Source of the DNA: Micavibrio sp964400125
GTDB taxonomy: Bacteria > Pseudomonadota > Alphaproteobacteria > Micavibrionales > Micavibrionaceae
Direction: 5' to 3'
Assembly: GCA_964400125.1 (NCBI GenBank)
Contig: CAYNSR010000014.1
Coordinates: 1 to 64,000 of the forward strand
DNA length: 64,000 nt
Shown: piece after piece, positions 42,837-52,224 of the stretch
Layout: the number at the start of each line of letters is the position of its first letter
Numbering within the stretch: position 1 is the stretch's first letter
Program-made: the position numbers and the translations under genes
The notes under the pieces: generated by a model
The model's input: the letters and a program-made list of their open reading frames with translations, nothing else
Told to the model about the DNA's origin: nothing
Database searches by the model: none

Positions 42837-44031
42837 CCCCTGCGATGTTCTTATCGGCGGTGCCGGTGCGCCGGGGCTGGCGCTGGCGCTGCTTCTCGGG
42901 CATCTTGGACTGGATGTCGTCGTCGCGGACCCCGCGCAGCCTCCGCCCCTTCACAACATCCACCCCGATGGCCGCACGGCAGCGCTCATGGCCGGGTCGG
43001 TCAATATCCTCAAAGCCACAGGTGGCTGGGATGAATGCGCAAAATACGGCGCTGCACTGGAAACACTGCGCATCGTCGAAGGAAAAACGCAGGCTGATTT
43101 CCGCGCCGGGGATATCGGGCTGCCCTATTTCGGCATCAATATGCCCAACGGCATTCTGCGCGCCGCGCTTGCGGAACGCATCGCCCGCACGGGAAACATC
43201 AAAATTCATCCCGCCGGGATCGATCATTTTGCCAGCGACGCCTTCGGCATCACCGCCACCCTGACTGACTCAGCCACATTCCGCGCCAGACTTCTGGTCG
43301 GTGCCGATGGTCGCAATTCCATCACCCGGAAAATGGCGGGTATTTCCGTCACCGAACGCCATTACGCACAACAGGCGATCACCTGCCTGATCCGGCATTC
43401 AAAACCGCACAACCACGTTTCAGCCGAATTTCACCGCCCCGGCGGACCGTTTACACTGGTGCCAATGCCGGGAAACATGTCCAGCGTGGTCTGGGTCGAA
43501 TACGATGACGACGCCGATACGTTTATGAAGATGCGCCGGAATGATTTTGAACGCGCCCTACAGGATCGCACTGAAAACATGCTCGGGCAGATCACGCTCG
43601 AAACGCTGCCGGAAAGCTGGCCCCTGAAGGGTCTTCTGGCCGCAAGCCTGATCGCGCCGCGCATTGCTCTGATTGCGGAAGCCGCCCATGTCGTCCACCC
43701 GCTCGGGGCGCAGGGTTTGAACCTAAGCCTGCGCGATGCCGCCGTACTGGCGGAGGAAATTGCCGATGCTGCCCGCAGCGGACTGGATACCGGATCACAC
43801 GCCCTGTTGAATCGCTACCAGTTCCGCCGCCGCGCCGACATCATGACGCGCAGCCTCGGCACAGACGGCCTGACCCGCATGATCAGCAACGATATCAGTC
43901 TTCTGCGCACCCTGCGCCGGGCGGGTTTAAAAACCGTGGAAACACTCGAACCCTTGCGCCGCTTCGCCATGCATGAAGGCGTTGCCCCGGGCTACGATGA
44001 CAGCCGCCTGTCGCACGGGCAGGATTTGTAA
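42820..44031 (+). CDS. FAD-dependent UbiH/COQ6-family monooxygenase
   Basis: 403 residues from the ATG at 42820 (MSPTNNPCDVLIGGAGAPGL). It is likely one of the ring hydroxylases of ubiquinone synthesis. FAD-binding GxGxxG is in IGGAGAPGLALALLL, the DG motif in LLVGADGRNS, and the second FAD motif appears as AEAAHVVHPLGAQGLNL; the Glu in place of the usual Asp is common in this alphaproteobacterial subgroup. UbiH, UbiF, UbiI and UbiL types cannot be told apart by eye. The start overlaps the Cys-rich protein gene. Confidence 0.88.
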   Translation: MSPTNNPCDVLIGGAGAPGLALALLLGHLGLDVVVADPAQPPPLHNIHPDGRTAALMAGSVNILKATGGWDECAKYGAALETLRIVEGKTQADFRAGDIGLPYFGINMPNGILRAALAERIARTGNIKIHPAGIDHFASDAFGITATLTDSATFRARLLVGADGRNSITRKMAGISVTERHYAQQAITCLIRHSKPHNHVSAEFHRPGGPFTLVPMPGNMSSVVWVEYDDDADTFMKMRRNDFERALQDRTENMLGQITLETLPESWPLKGLLAASLIAPRIALIAEAAHVVHPLGAQGLNLSLRDAAVLAEEIADAARSGLDTGSHALLNRYQFRRRADIMTRSLGTDGLTRMISNDISLLRTLRRAGLKTVETLEPLRRFAMHEGVAPGYDDSRLSHGQDL

Positions 44032-44038
44032 AAAAACA

Positions 44039-44785
44039 TCAGGATTTCAGCACCCGCGCCACGGTCAGCACATGCACATCCCGCGCCCCGGATTTCAACA
44101 GGGTCTGTGCGCATTCGCGCAAGGTCGATCCGGTAGTGAAAACATCATCCACCAGCAAAATCGACTTTCCTGCGATTGCGTCCATGTGTTTCGGGTGCGG
44201 GACAAAAGCCCGTCTGACATTCGCCGCCCGGTCACGCGCCCGCTTGTGCCCCTGCGGCGGGGTTGCACGAATTCGCAGCAACGCATCCGGCAGGCAGGTT
44301 TTCCCGCGCGCTTTTGCCAACCCCCAGGCCAGCAAGGCAGCCTGATTGTAGCGGCGTTTCAGCAAACGCCAGCGATGCAGGGGCACCGGGACGACCAGAT
44401 CGACCGAATCGAGCGATTCCGCCCCCGCCCGCAGCATCATCGGAATCAGGCTGGCAACGGCCTGCAAATGATCGCCGTGCTTGAATTTCAGGATCAGATT
44501 ACGGCTGGAATCGTCGTAAACCAGCACCGCCCGCATGCTTGCAAAGGGAGGCGGGTCGCTCAGGCAAAGGGCGCACTGGCTGTCCCCTTCCATAGAAAAT
44601 TCAAAGGGATAGCCGCAGGTCCGGCAAAAAGGGGCGGTAATAAACCTTAAAGACTGCCACGATTCCGGTGACAAGGTTCCGGGCGTGGCGACAACCTCCC
44701 CGCTCAGCACGCAACGCGGCGGCAGGATCAGATCGATGCACCACATGGCAAGCCTGCGGAATCCGGCAAGAGAAAAACTGCGCAT
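44039..44785 (-). CDS. comF: ComF-family phosphoribosyltransferase-like protein
   Basis: 248 residues from the ATG at 44783-44785 (MRSFSLAGFRRLAMWCIDLI); the open frame continues upstream without support. An N-terminal zinc-ribbon-like Cys set (LPPRC, PFCRTCGYPF, CALCLSD) is followed by a PRTase fold with VVPVPLHRWRLLKRRYNQAA and the PRPP loop ILLVDDVFTTGSTL. Linked to DNA uptake and processing in competent bacteria; its function in alphaproteobacteria is not settled. It is convergent with the monooxygenase gene (seven bases apart) and divergent from the large methyltransferase gene. Confidence 0.9.
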   Translation of the reverse strand: MRSFSLAGFRRLAMWCIDLILPPRCVLSGEVVATPGTLSPESWQSLRFITAPFCRTCGYPFEFSMEGDSQCALCLSDPPPFASMRAVLVYDDSSRNLILKFKHGDHLQAVASLIPMMLRAGAESLDSVDLVVPVPLHRWRLLKRRYNQAALLAWGLAKARGKTCLPDALLRIRATPPQGHKRARDRAANVRRAFVPHPKHMDAIAGKSILLVDDVFTTGSTLRECAQTLLKSGARDVHVLTVARVLKS

Positions 44786-44909
44786 AGGTGCTTGATTTAC
44801 CCTAATATTTATGGACTGGCGAGCGGTTTTTACGCTAGAATGCAGCAATCCAGACGGTATAATAATATGGAAAAGGGGTCCATCACCCCGGCGAGACAAT
44901 AGAGGCGGT

Positions 44910-47486
44910 ATGGCAGCGAACAGGAAACGATCCCTGCGTGATGGTCACCGTGCGGCAATCGGCATCTCGAAAGAGGCCCGTCCCGCATCGGACGATTCTG
45001 CCCGCGCCGAAAAACCGCAATACCGCCTGACTGTTCCGGCAACAAACCCGTTGATCGACCGTTATGCCGCATTGCAGGATCTGCCGCATACGACCATCCG
45101 CAAGGCATGGTTTACCCTTGCCCATGTCATGGTGGAACCCGGCGCGACGATCATCGATATGGGATGTCAGGGCGGAGCCATGGCCTATGCCATGGCGCTC
45201 CTCAGCCCAGAATTGCGCATCATCGGTGTCGATCAGAGCAAACGCCTGATTCAGCAGGCCAGCGAAAATTATCAGGCCCCGAATCTGGAATTCGTCTGCG
45301 GCGATTGCGGCGCACCCGATCTGTTCAAACCGGGCAGCATCGATGCCATTGTCAATTCCTTCCTGCTGCATGAGATTTACTCCGACCATTACAATGATCG
45401 TTCGGTCGTGCAAACATTGTCGAACCAGTTTGGCTTGTTGAAGGAAAACGGAATCTTGTTTATCCGCGACTATGTCATGCCCCTGCCCGGCGAATATGTC
45501 CTGATGGAAATGCCCGATGTCGACAGCCGTGGAAAAAATCTGGCCGACATGTCCGAAGCCGATCTTCTGGTATGGTATGCCGAACACGCGCGACCCCGGC
45601 AGGATCATGGCTGTCAGGGATTCTTCCTTGAAGAACTACCGCCCAGATTCCCGAAAACCCGCATGTTTCGCCTGCCCTCGAAATGGGCCTATGAATTCAT
45701 CATCCGAAAGGATGAGCGCGATATCTGGGAAGATGAGCTGCCCAAGGAATATACTTTCTTTACCGAGCGCGAATACCGCCGTACGCTGCGCGGCATGGGC
45801 GGACGGGTTTTGTATACGGCCCCGCACTGGGACGATCAGTACACCAAAGCCTGCTTTGACGGACATTTCCGCCTCTACAGCGAAGACGGAAAGCCTCTCG
45901 GCACGCCGCCGACAAGCTTTATCGCCATCACCCAGAAGGTCGGCGAACGCAATTCCCTGCGCCTGAACGAACGCCGCCCGACATCAAACCCGGATTCGCA
46001 CCTGCGCATTCAGACCATGCGCAACGAGGTTGACGGACGCATGATGGACGTCGTTTCGCGCGACATCAGTACAACTGAAATCTTGCCCTACCGTATTACC
46101 GAATCCGGCGAACTGCATGTCTTCGTCCATATCGGCGCGCCGCGTGGCATCATCAATGCCGTGCCGCGCAACGGGCGGGGACTGGATGGAAAGCGCTGGT
46201 CCGGCCACATGACCGAAGCCATTTCCGTGAACTCGGAAATCATCAGCAATATCGCGGAAAACGACATCAAGGGTTCCGTACAGTTGATGCGCGATGCAAT
46301 CGGCCTGCGCCCGGTCGTCAACCGCGCTCTTGAAAAAGGCCCTTCCTTCTACCCCGCGCCGGATTTTATCGACGAACGTATCGATACGCGCTTTATCGAA
46401 GTCGATCCGCCGCAAGGCCCGATCGAACCAAAATCCATGACGCCGGACCTGATCGGATTTGCCGCCAGAGGCCGGATCATGGAAATCAACGCCCAGATGA
46501 TCCTGAATGCGATCGCCGTCGGGATCGTCCCCAATGCACAACTCGAACTCCAGATCCTGTCCCTGTACCAAAAACTCGGCCTGAAGGCCGAAGCCTGGGC
46601 GGATACGCCGCTGAATTTGCCGGAAGTCGATGTTCCAAAAACCGACATCCGCGATCTTTTGAAGTCCATGACCGAAACCGACAACCGCTACCGCCCGTCG
46701 CGTGGCACGACGGGGCAATGGAAAGCGCTGCAATCGGTCTTCGTCGATGAAGGACAGATCAATGGCGGTATGACGGGGCTGGCGTCGCGGGATATTGATT
46801 TTATCGTCTCGGATGAATCGTCGGAAAATGTTGCCGTGGTCCTTCCGCTGGTCAAAAACCTATCCGGCGAAGTTCTGGCCGGTTTCGTCACGGAATATCT
46901 TCCCGTACCCCAGCGTTACAAGGGCTCCGGCTTCACCGTGAACGCGCCCACCCTTGCCATTCCGCGTGAAATCACCTCCATCGACGGCGCAAGGCAATTT
47001 ATTGCCGATCATTTCAAGGTTGATATCGACAATGTGATGAAGATGGGCGAAAGCTTTTTTTGCCATGCCGGGCTGACGCCGCAACGCATCTATCCCTTCG
47101 CTATGACTGCGCCCGCCGCGAAAGATGGCGGCCTGACGGGGGTGTCTTCCTATGCCCCGGTCGAGGATTTGTGGAAATTGCTCTACTGGGACAACAGCAA
47201 AAGCTTTATGCGAATCGTCGGCCTTGCCTACAAGAGAATGGCCGGGGACTCCGACCTGAGCGCGGCATGGGATTTCAGTAAAAAACTCGGCGCCGTCCGT
47301 GACCGGCCCATTGTGTCGCATGCCACCGATATGCGCGGCATCGGCAGCCCGCCCGGTCCCGCAAAAGCAACGGACGGGAAGGGCGGGGATTCCTCCTCCG
47401 GCGAGGCTGAGGGACCAACATCCGCCATGGTCGATAGCGATGAAAAAACGTCCGCACAGGACCAGAGAAAACCCTTGCCGAAGTAA
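44910..47486 (+). CDS. Large two-part protein with N-terminal SAM methyltransferase domain
   Basis: 858 residues from the ATG at 44910, behind AGGCGG. A basic N-terminus is followed by a class I methyltransferase domain (about 60-260): VEPGATIIDMGCQGGAMAYA, IIGVDQS, FVCGDCG and NSFLLHEI. The rest is not a known methyltransferase extension. Residues about 430-790 contain LPYRITESGELHVFVHIGAP, then RGIINAVPRNGRGLDGKRWS, and later VAVVLPLVKNLSGEVLAGFV, a beta-rich region that may be Nudix-like, though a complete Nudix box is not seen. A Ser/Gly/Asp-rich tail ends the protein. Substrate unknown. The next methyltransferase gene follows after nine bases. Confidence 0.78.
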   Translation: MAANRKRSLRDGHRAAIGISKEARPASDDSARAEKPQYRLTVPATNPLIDRYAALQDLPHTTIRKAWFTLAHVMVEPGATIIDMGCQGGAMAYAMALLSPELRIIGVDQSKRLIQQASENYQAPNLEFVCGDCGAPDLFKPGSIDAIVNSFLLHEIYSDHYNDRSVVQTLSNQFGLLKENGILFIRDYVMPLPGEYVLMEMPDVDSRGKNLADMSEADLLVWYAEHARPRQDHGCQGFFLEELPPRFPKTRMFRLPSKWAYEFIIRKDERDIWEDELPKEYTFFTEREYRRTLRGMGGRVLYTAPHWDDQYTKACFDGHFRLYSEDGKPLGTPPTSFIAITQKVGERNSLRLNERRPTSNPDSHLRIQTMRNEVDGRMMDVVSRDISTTEILPYRITESGELHVFVHIGAPRGIINAVPRNGRGLDGKRWSGHMTEAISVNSEIISNIAENDIKGSVQLMRDAIGLRPVVNRALEKGPSFYPAPDFIDERIDTRFIEVDPPQGPIEPKSMTPDLIGFAARGRIMEINAQMILNAIAVGIVPNAQLELQILSLYQKLGLKAEAWADTPLNLPEVDVPKTDIRDLLKSMTETDNRYRPSRGTTGQWKALQSVFVDEGQINGGMTGLASRDIDFIVSDESSENVAVVLPLVKNLSGEVLAGFVTEYLPVPQRYKGSGFTVNAPTLAIPREITSIDGARQFIADHFKVDIDNVMKMGESFFCHAGLTPQRIYPFAMTAPAAKDGGLTGVSSYAPVEDLWKLLYWDNSKSFMRIVGLAYKRMAGDSDLSAAWDFSKKLGAVRDRPIVSHATDMRGIGSPPGPAKATDGKGGDSSSGEAEGPTSAMVDSDEKTSAQDQRKPLPK

Positions 47487-47495
47487 TCCGCATTT

Positions 47496-48356
47496 ATGAC
47501 AGGCGATATCCACATCTTCGACCGGGCGCGTGTTCGCGTCAATCGCAACCGGGCCGCGCAGACCGACGGGCACGATTTCCTGCACCAATGGACCGCCCGG
47601 GCGCTTTGCTCCCGCCTGCTGGATATAAAGCGCAGCTTCCCGCTGGGGCTATGCATCGGCGCGACGGCAGCAGAAAATTTTTATGGCCACACCAGTATCG
47701 GCGCGTTGACAACCATGGATATCGCTGAAAAACCTCTGGCCCGCGCCTCCGGCCCGGCGGTTCAGGCGGATGAAGAATTTCTCCCCTTCGCGGATCAATG
47801 CCTTGATCTTGTTGTTTCACCCATGGCGCTGCATACCGTCAATGACCTGCCCGGCGCATTGTTTCAAATTCGCCGCTGCCTGAAACCGGACGGGCTTTTC
47901 CTTGCCGGATTTCCCGGTGGCGAAACCCTGCACGAATTGCGTCAGGTTATGACCGAGGCAGAGATGACGGTGCGCGGCGGCATCAGTCCGCGCATTGCCC
48001 CCTTCGCCGACAAGCCGCAAATCGGCGACTTATTGCAACGGGCGGGATTTTCACTACCGGTTGTGGATTGCGAAATTGTCACGGTCACTTACGACAACTC
48101 CTTCCGGCTGATGCGCGACCTGCGCTTGATGGGGGAAGGAAACGCCATGGCCCGGCGGGATAAGACTATTCCGCCGCGCGGCATGTTCGTTGAGGCTGCA
48201 CGGCTTTATCAGGAACGCTTCGCCGATGGCGATGGCCGGATTCGTGCCAGTTTTGAAATCATTTTTGCCATTGGCTGGGCCCCGCATGAAAGCCAGCAAA
48301 AACCCCTGAAACGCGGTTCCGCCACGCATAGCCTTGCGGCATTCCTCGAATCATAA
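47496..48356 (+). CDS. BioC/NDUFAF5-like methyltransferase
   Basis: 286 residues. It starts with IFDRARVRVNRNRAA, the N-terminal signature of the NDUFAF5 group (assembly factor of respiratory complex I in mitochondria and alphaproteobacteria). Motif I is altered (LCIGATAAENFYG in place of a Gly-rich loop), while the later motifs are typical: FADQCLDLVVSPMALHTVND, LKPDGLFLAGFPGGETLHEL and FVEAARLYQERF. It could be a hydroxylase or methyltransferase acting on a complex I subunit. It lies nine bases after the previous gene, with a terminator after its stop. Confidence 0.85.
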   Translation: MTGDIHIFDRARVRVNRNRAAQTDGHDFLHQWTARALCSRLLDIKRSFPLGLCIGATAAENFYGHTSIGALTTMDIAEKPLARASGPAVQADEEFLPFADQCLDLVVSPMALHTVNDLPGALFQIRRCLKPDGLFLAGFPGGETLHELRQVMTEAEMTVRGGISPRIAPFADKPQIGDLLQRAGFSLPVVDCEIVTVTYDNSFRLMRDLRLMGEGNAMARRDKTIPPRGMFVEAARLYQERFADGDGRIRASFEIIFAIGWAPHESQQKPLKRGSATHSLAAFLES

Positions 48357-48385
48357 AAAATGACCGGCGGGAAACCGGTCATTTT
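48357..48385 (+). terminator. Rho-independent terminator, probably bidirectional
   Basis: Stem AAAATGACCGG / CCGGTCATTTT with a seven-base loop. It can serve the methyltransferase operon on the plus strand and the convergent 124-residue gene on the minus strand. Confidence 0.8.
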
Positions 48386-48409
48386 AAAAACGATCAATAT
48401 CGTTGCGTC

Positions 48410-48784
48410 CTATTCTTCCGGACGGCCACGGCCACCGCCGCCGCCGTGATGCTGGGAACGGCGGCGCAGGGGCTGGCGCGGACCGCTGCTGGGCGGTTGT
48501 TGTTCGCCTGCATAGTTCCCGGCATTGTCCCCCTCATCGTCTTCGCCCTGCGCACCCTTGCGTGTGGCGCGATGCGGCGGAATTGGAATCGGGCGTGCGG
48601 CCATTTCGTCACGTTCACTGACCGCGATCTCGATTTCAAGACGCGCTGAAACTTTGCGAATTTCGTGAATGGCATCCTGCAACATTTCCCGCGACTCCGG
48701 ATCTCGCTTTTTGCCTTGCCAGTTCAGATAGGCTTTGACGCAGGCTTCAGAAACATCACGAAGTCTTTGTTCAATTTCATCCAT
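48410..48784 (-). CDS. Conserved hypothetical protein with Gly/Arg-rich tail
   Basis: 124 residues. The N-terminal half is helical and acidic (MDEIEQRLRDVSEACVKAYL, then HEIRKVSARLEIEIAVSERDE). The C-terminal half is a disordered Pro/Arg/Gly tail (RRRSQHHGGGGGRGRPEE), reminiscent of nucleic-acid-binding tails. The N-terminal pattern looks conserved in alphaproteobacteria from memory. No function is known to me. Confidence 0.7.
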   Translation of the reverse strand: MDEIEQRLRDVSEACVKAYLNWQGKKRDPESREMLQDAIHEIRKVSARLEIEIAVSERDEMAARPIPIPPHRATRKGAQGEDDEGDNAGNYAGEQQPPSSGPRQPLRRRSQHHGGGGGRGRPEE

Positions 48785-48879
48785 TTGAATTATCCTTTTT
48801 GGGAAACTTTTAAGAGGTTGAAGATAGTCCCCTTGCGGCCCTTGCGCAAGGGGAAGGCAGAAAAGGAGGCGCGCAAACC

Positions 48880-49926
48880 CTAGGATTCTCCAAAAATATT
48901 GTTGATTTGCTGCGTCACCCGAACAAAGGTCGTGCGCTTGGAAAGCTCTTTCAGCGTCCGGGCACCAACATAGGTACAGGCCGAACGGATACCGCCGAGA
49001 ATATCCTGCAACGTGGGGGCGAGATCGCCCCTATAGGGAATCCTGACCGTCTTGCCCTCGCTGGCGCGGTATTCAGCCACGCCGCCAGAATGTTTTGTCA
49101 TCGCCGTGCTGCTGCTCATGCCATAGAACGTGACGAATTTTTTTCCGCCTTCCTCGCTCAATTCGCCCTCGCAAACATCGTGCCCGGCCAGCATGCCGCC
49201 CAGCATGATAAAATCGGCACCCGCCCCGAACCCCTTGGCCAGATCACCCGGCACGGTGCAACCGCCATCGGCACAAACCAGACCGCCCAACCCATGCGCG
49301 GCATCGGCACATTCAATGATCGCGGAAAGCTGCGGGTAACCGACCCCGGTCATTTTGCGGGTGGTACAGACGCTGCCCGGACCGATCCCGACCTTGACCA
49401 CATCGGCCCCAGCCAGAATGAGTTCCTCAGTCATTTCGCCGGTCACGACATTTCCGGCCATGATGGTCACCACGGGCAATTTTTCACGAATCCTGCCGAC
49501 AAATTGTACAAACGGTTCGCTGTACCCGTTTGCGACATCAATGCATATCTTGTCCAGTTGCGATCCGACCGGGCTTTTCAGGAACGCCGTCAATTTTTCT
49601 TCATCGCGCTCCGCCGTGCCGATGCTGAACCAGATATTCGCCGGGCCGTCATTCCGGTAAAAATCGATCAGGTCTTCGAGCGGATAATGCTTGTGCAGCG
49701 CCGCCGTCATCCCGTCACCCTGCGCGGCAAAAGCCCGCGCCATCGCCATAGTGCCAACTCCGTCCATATTGGCGGCTATGATGGGGATACCATGATATTT
49801 CTGACGGCTCCATTTGAACGTGTATTCACGGCGAATATCAACTTCCTTGCGACTGGACAGCGTTGACCGTTTCGGGCGGATCAGTACGTCTTTAAAGTCG
49901 AGTTTGATATCCTGTTCGATACGCAT
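48880..49926 (-). CDS. guaC: GMP reductase
   Basis: Converts GMP to IMP using NADPH, in purine salvage. 348 residues, the normal length of the E. coli-type enzyme. It begins DIKLDFKDVLIRPKRSTLSS; the catalytic Cys lies in VGIGPGSVCTTRKMTGVGYP. The lack of an inserted CBS pair and the ending (KELSKRTTFVRVTQQINNIF) separate it from IMP dehydrogenase. It is followed upstream by a DUF1192 gene nine bases away on the same strand. Confidence 0.95.
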   Translation of the reverse strand: MRIEQDIKLDFKDVLIRPKRSTLSSRKEVDIRREYTFKWSRQKYHGIPIIAANMDGVGTMAMARAFAAQGDGMTAALHKHYPLEDLIDFYRNDGPANIWFSIGTAERDEEKLTAFLKSPVGSQLDKICIDVANGYSEPFVQFVGRIREKLPVVTIMAGNVVTGEMTEELILAGADVVKVGIGPGSVCTTRKMTGVGYPQLSAIIECADAAHGLGGLVCADGGCTVPGDLAKGFGAGADFIMLGGMLAGHDVCEGELSEEGGKKFVTFYGMSSSTAMTKHSGGVAEYRASEGKTVRIPYRGDLAPTLQDILGGIRSACTYVGARTLKELSKRTTFVRVTQQINNIFGES

Positions 49927-49935
49927 GGAATGACC

Positions 49936-50118
49936 CTATGATTTGAAAACGGACGCAGCGCGGTCGCGGATAATTTTTTTCTTTTCGATTTCCTTCTCCG
50001 CCCGGACAATTTCGCCTTGCAGTTCGGCAATGTATTCCTCAAGCTCGACAATTCCCATATCAACAAGATTTTTCTGGGCGGGCGCTTTTTTGCGGGGTTC
50101 AAGCTCGTCATCAAACAT
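49936..50118 (-). CDS. DUF1192 family small protein
   Basis: 60 residues. It shows the DUF1192 pattern: a short polar N-terminus (MFDDELEPRKKA), then MGIVELEEYIAELQGEIVRA, which begins a single coiled coil, and an Ala/Phe ending. It is divergent from a quinone oxidoreductase gene, the arrangement usual for this family in alphaproteobacteria. Function unknown. Confidence 0.88.
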   Translation of the reverse strand: MFDDELEPRKKAPAQKNLVDMGIVELEEYIAELQGEIVRAEKEIEKKKIIRDRAASVFKS

Positions 50119-50162
50119 GGCAAAAATCTTTGATTGTCGGTTGCACGGAAGGCCCCTACATT

Positions 50163-51110
50163 ATGCGCATGACTGACCAAATGCAAGCCGTCGAGATTAT
50201 CCCGCCGGGTGTTCTGGCCCTGTGCCAACGCCCTGTTCCGGTTGCAAAACCGGGTGAGGTGCTGATCCGCGTCCATGCCGCCGGGGTCAACCGCCCCGAC
50301 CTGCTGCAACGATTGGGGAAATACCCGCCCCCGCCCGGCGTCACGGATATCCCGGGTCTGGAGGTCGCAGGCGAAATCGTCGGCACGGGGGAAAAAGTCT
50401 GCGCGCTCCTTGCGGGCGGCGGCTATGCCGAATACGCGGTCGCCCCGGCAGACCTGTGCCTGCCCATCCCCGCGGGCCTGTCCATGGCCGAGGCCGCCTC
50501 CCTCCCCGAAACCGTTTTTACAGTCTGGAACAATGTCTTTGTGCGCGGCCAGTTAAAGCCCGGTGAAACCCTGCTGGTCCATGGCGGATCATCCGGCATC
50601 GGCACAACGGCGATCCAGATGGCAAAAGCTTTCGGTGCAAAAGTTGTTATCACCGCAGGAAGCGATGAAAAATGCACCGCCTGCCTGAACCTCGGCGCGG
50701 ATCAGGCCATCAATTACAAAACCGAAGATTTTTCTACCCTTGAAAACATCGACATCGTACTGGACATGGTCGGCGGCGATTACGTTCCCAAAAATTTAAA
50801 AATCCTCGGCGAAGGAGGGCGCCATGTGAGCATCGCCGCGATGAACGGATCAAAAGCTGAAATCGATATTCGCACGATCATGCAAAAACGACTTATATTA
50901 ACCGGATCAACCCTGCGCCCCCGCCCCATCGTGGAAAAAACCGCCCTCGCTGAGGGCATCCGCAAAACCGTCTGGCCGTGGATTGAGACAGGAAAATTCA
51001 GGCCCGTTATTCATGCACATTTTCCTTTGCAGGCCGCACAACAGGCTCACGAAACGCTCGAATCGGGAAGCGTCACCGGAAAGATCATCCTTGAAACGAT
51101 CACACCCTGA
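50163..51110 (+). CDS. NAD(P)H quinone oxidoreductase, zeta-crystallin type
   Basis: 315 residues from ATG 50163 (ATG 50169, two codons on, is equally possible). MDR-superfamily enzyme without the zinc ligands of alcohol dehydrogenases. GroES-like N-terminal domain with VLIRVHAAGVNRPDLLQRLG and GLEVAGEIVG; NAD(P) site LLVHGGSSGIGTTAIQMAKA; C-terminal FPLQAAQQAHETLESGSVTG. Reduces quinones or enones with NADPH. It shares a short divergent promoter region with the DUF1192 gene. Confidence 0.92.
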   Translation: MRMTDQMQAVEIIPPGVLALCQRPVPVAKPGEVLIRVHAAGVNRPDLLQRLGKYPPPPGVTDIPGLEVAGEIVGTGEKVCALLAGGGYAEYAVAPADLCLPIPAGLSMAEAASLPETVFTVWNNVFVRGQLKPGETLLVHGGSSGIGTTAIQMAKAFGAKVVITAGSDEKCTACLNLGADQAINYKTEDFSTLENIDIVLDMVGGDYVPKNLKILGEGGRHVSIAAMNGSKAEIDIRTIMQKRLILTGSTLRPRPIVEKTALAEGIRKTVWPWIETGKFRPVIHAHFPLQAAQQAHETLESGSVTGKIILETITP

Positions 51111-51259
51111 CAAAATTATGTTAATTAATTAAAGCTGGTGATTCCGCGCCGGGTCCCATATATTCCTCCCATTCCCGAAGCTTGAAGATCAGCATCGAGA
51201 GTGGGTTCCTGAAACAGGGGGCTCCACGCAAAGAACCATTATTTTTCAAGGAGTATATC

Positions 51260-51952
51260 ATGGCAGAAAAAGGCGTTGTTATCGGTTTGCTGATGCCCAA
51301 AGCCACCGCCGTATGGTTGGTGGAAAACACCGCGCTCAGCTTTGCGCAGATCGCCGATTTTACCGGCATGCACGAAATTGAAGTTCAGGCGCTGGCCGAT
51401 GAAGAGGTCGGGCGCGGTATTGTCGGGCGCAACCCGATTGAGAAAAACGAACTGACTCAGGAAGAACTCGACAAGGCGCAGGCCGATCCCGCATACCGCA
51501 TGCGCATGGCGAAAAAGGCCGGCGACCTGCCATCGATCTCTCTGCGTGCCAAGGGGCCGCGCTACACGCCCGTTTCCAAACGGGCCGACAAACCCGATGC
51601 GATTGCCTATATGCTGAAGCACCACCCGGAAATCAGTGATGCGCAAATCTGCAAACTGGTCGGCACGACGAAGCCGACCATTGACGCCGTACGCACGCGC
51701 TCGCACCCGAACAGCTCCAATCTGCGCCCCCGGCATCCGGTCGATCTCGGCCTTTGCACCTACGCGGAAATGGAATACGCCGTACAAAAAGGCCTCAAAG
51801 CTGCCGGGAAAAGCACCGATGAAATTCAGGCGCAGAAAAGCAAGATGTTTGAAAACATGGAGCGTGAAGACAGCGCCCCGGCGCAACCGACCGGATTCGA
51901 TTTCAGCAATTTCCTCGGGAAATCAATCGGCGGCGGAAATCAGGATCAATAA
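51260..51952 (+). CDS. trcR: TrcR-type (DUF1013) cell cycle transcriptional regulator
   Basis: 230 residues from the ATG at 51260 behind AAGGAG; upstream codons in the frame are unsupported. The protein starts MAEKGVVIGLLMPKATAVWL and has a first helix-turn-helix-like segment (LSFAQIADFTGMHEIEVQAL), a second one (ISDAQICKLVGTTKPTIDAV), and the conserved NLRPRHPVDLGLC. DUF1013 proteins are found throughout alphaproteobacteria and are annotated as cell-cycle regulators. A bidirectional terminator follows. Confidence 0.9.
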   Translation: MAEKGVVIGLLMPKATAVWLVENTALSFAQIADFTGMHEIEVQALADEEVGRGIVGRNPIEKNELTQEELDKAQADPAYRMRMAKKAGDLPSISLRAKGPRYTPVSKRADKPDAIAYMLKHHPEISDAQICKLVGTTKPTIDAVRTRSHPNSSNLRPRHPVDLGLCTYAEMEYAVQKGLKAAGKSTDEIQAQKSKMFENMEREDSAPAQPTGFDFSNFLGKSIGGGNQDQ

Positions 51953-51979
51953 CGGTTTCATTCCATCCGGAAGAGACAA

Positions 51980-52017
51980 AAAACACGGCCCGGAAATTTT
52001 CCCGGGCCGTGTTTTTT
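51980..52017. terminator. Bidirectional rho-independent terminator
   Basis: Stem AACACGGCCCGG / CCGGGCCGTGTT with T residues following on the plus strand and A residues preceding it, between trcR and the convergent DUF465 gene. Confidence 0.85.
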
Positions 52018-52029
52018 AAACATTTTTCG

Positions 52030-52224
52030 TCAGGAGGTTTTCTGTATTTTTTCAATCTCTTCCTTGATATGCAGTTTTTCGCGTTTCAGGCGGCGAAGGT
52101 CGAGATCGCTGGTGGAAAGGTGTTTCATTAACTGATCGATGTCGCGGGAAAGAATTGCGTGGCGGGCGCGGAGCGCGTCCGCGCGGCGCGAGGATGTGTC
52201 GGCGTGTCCACGAGCTTCAGTCAT
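52030..52224 (-). CDS. DUF465 (YdcH-like) small protein
   Basis: 64 residues forming one helical hairpin: ARHAILSRDIDQLMKHLSTS, then DLRRLKREKLHIKEEIEKIQ. 'LK-x-x-KL-x-I-K-E-E-I' near the C-terminus is the DUF465 signature. Common, of unknown function. Confidence 0.88.
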   Translation of the reverse strand: MTEARGHADTSSRRADALRARHAILSRDIDQLMKHLSTSDLDLRRLKREKLHIKEEIEKIQKTS

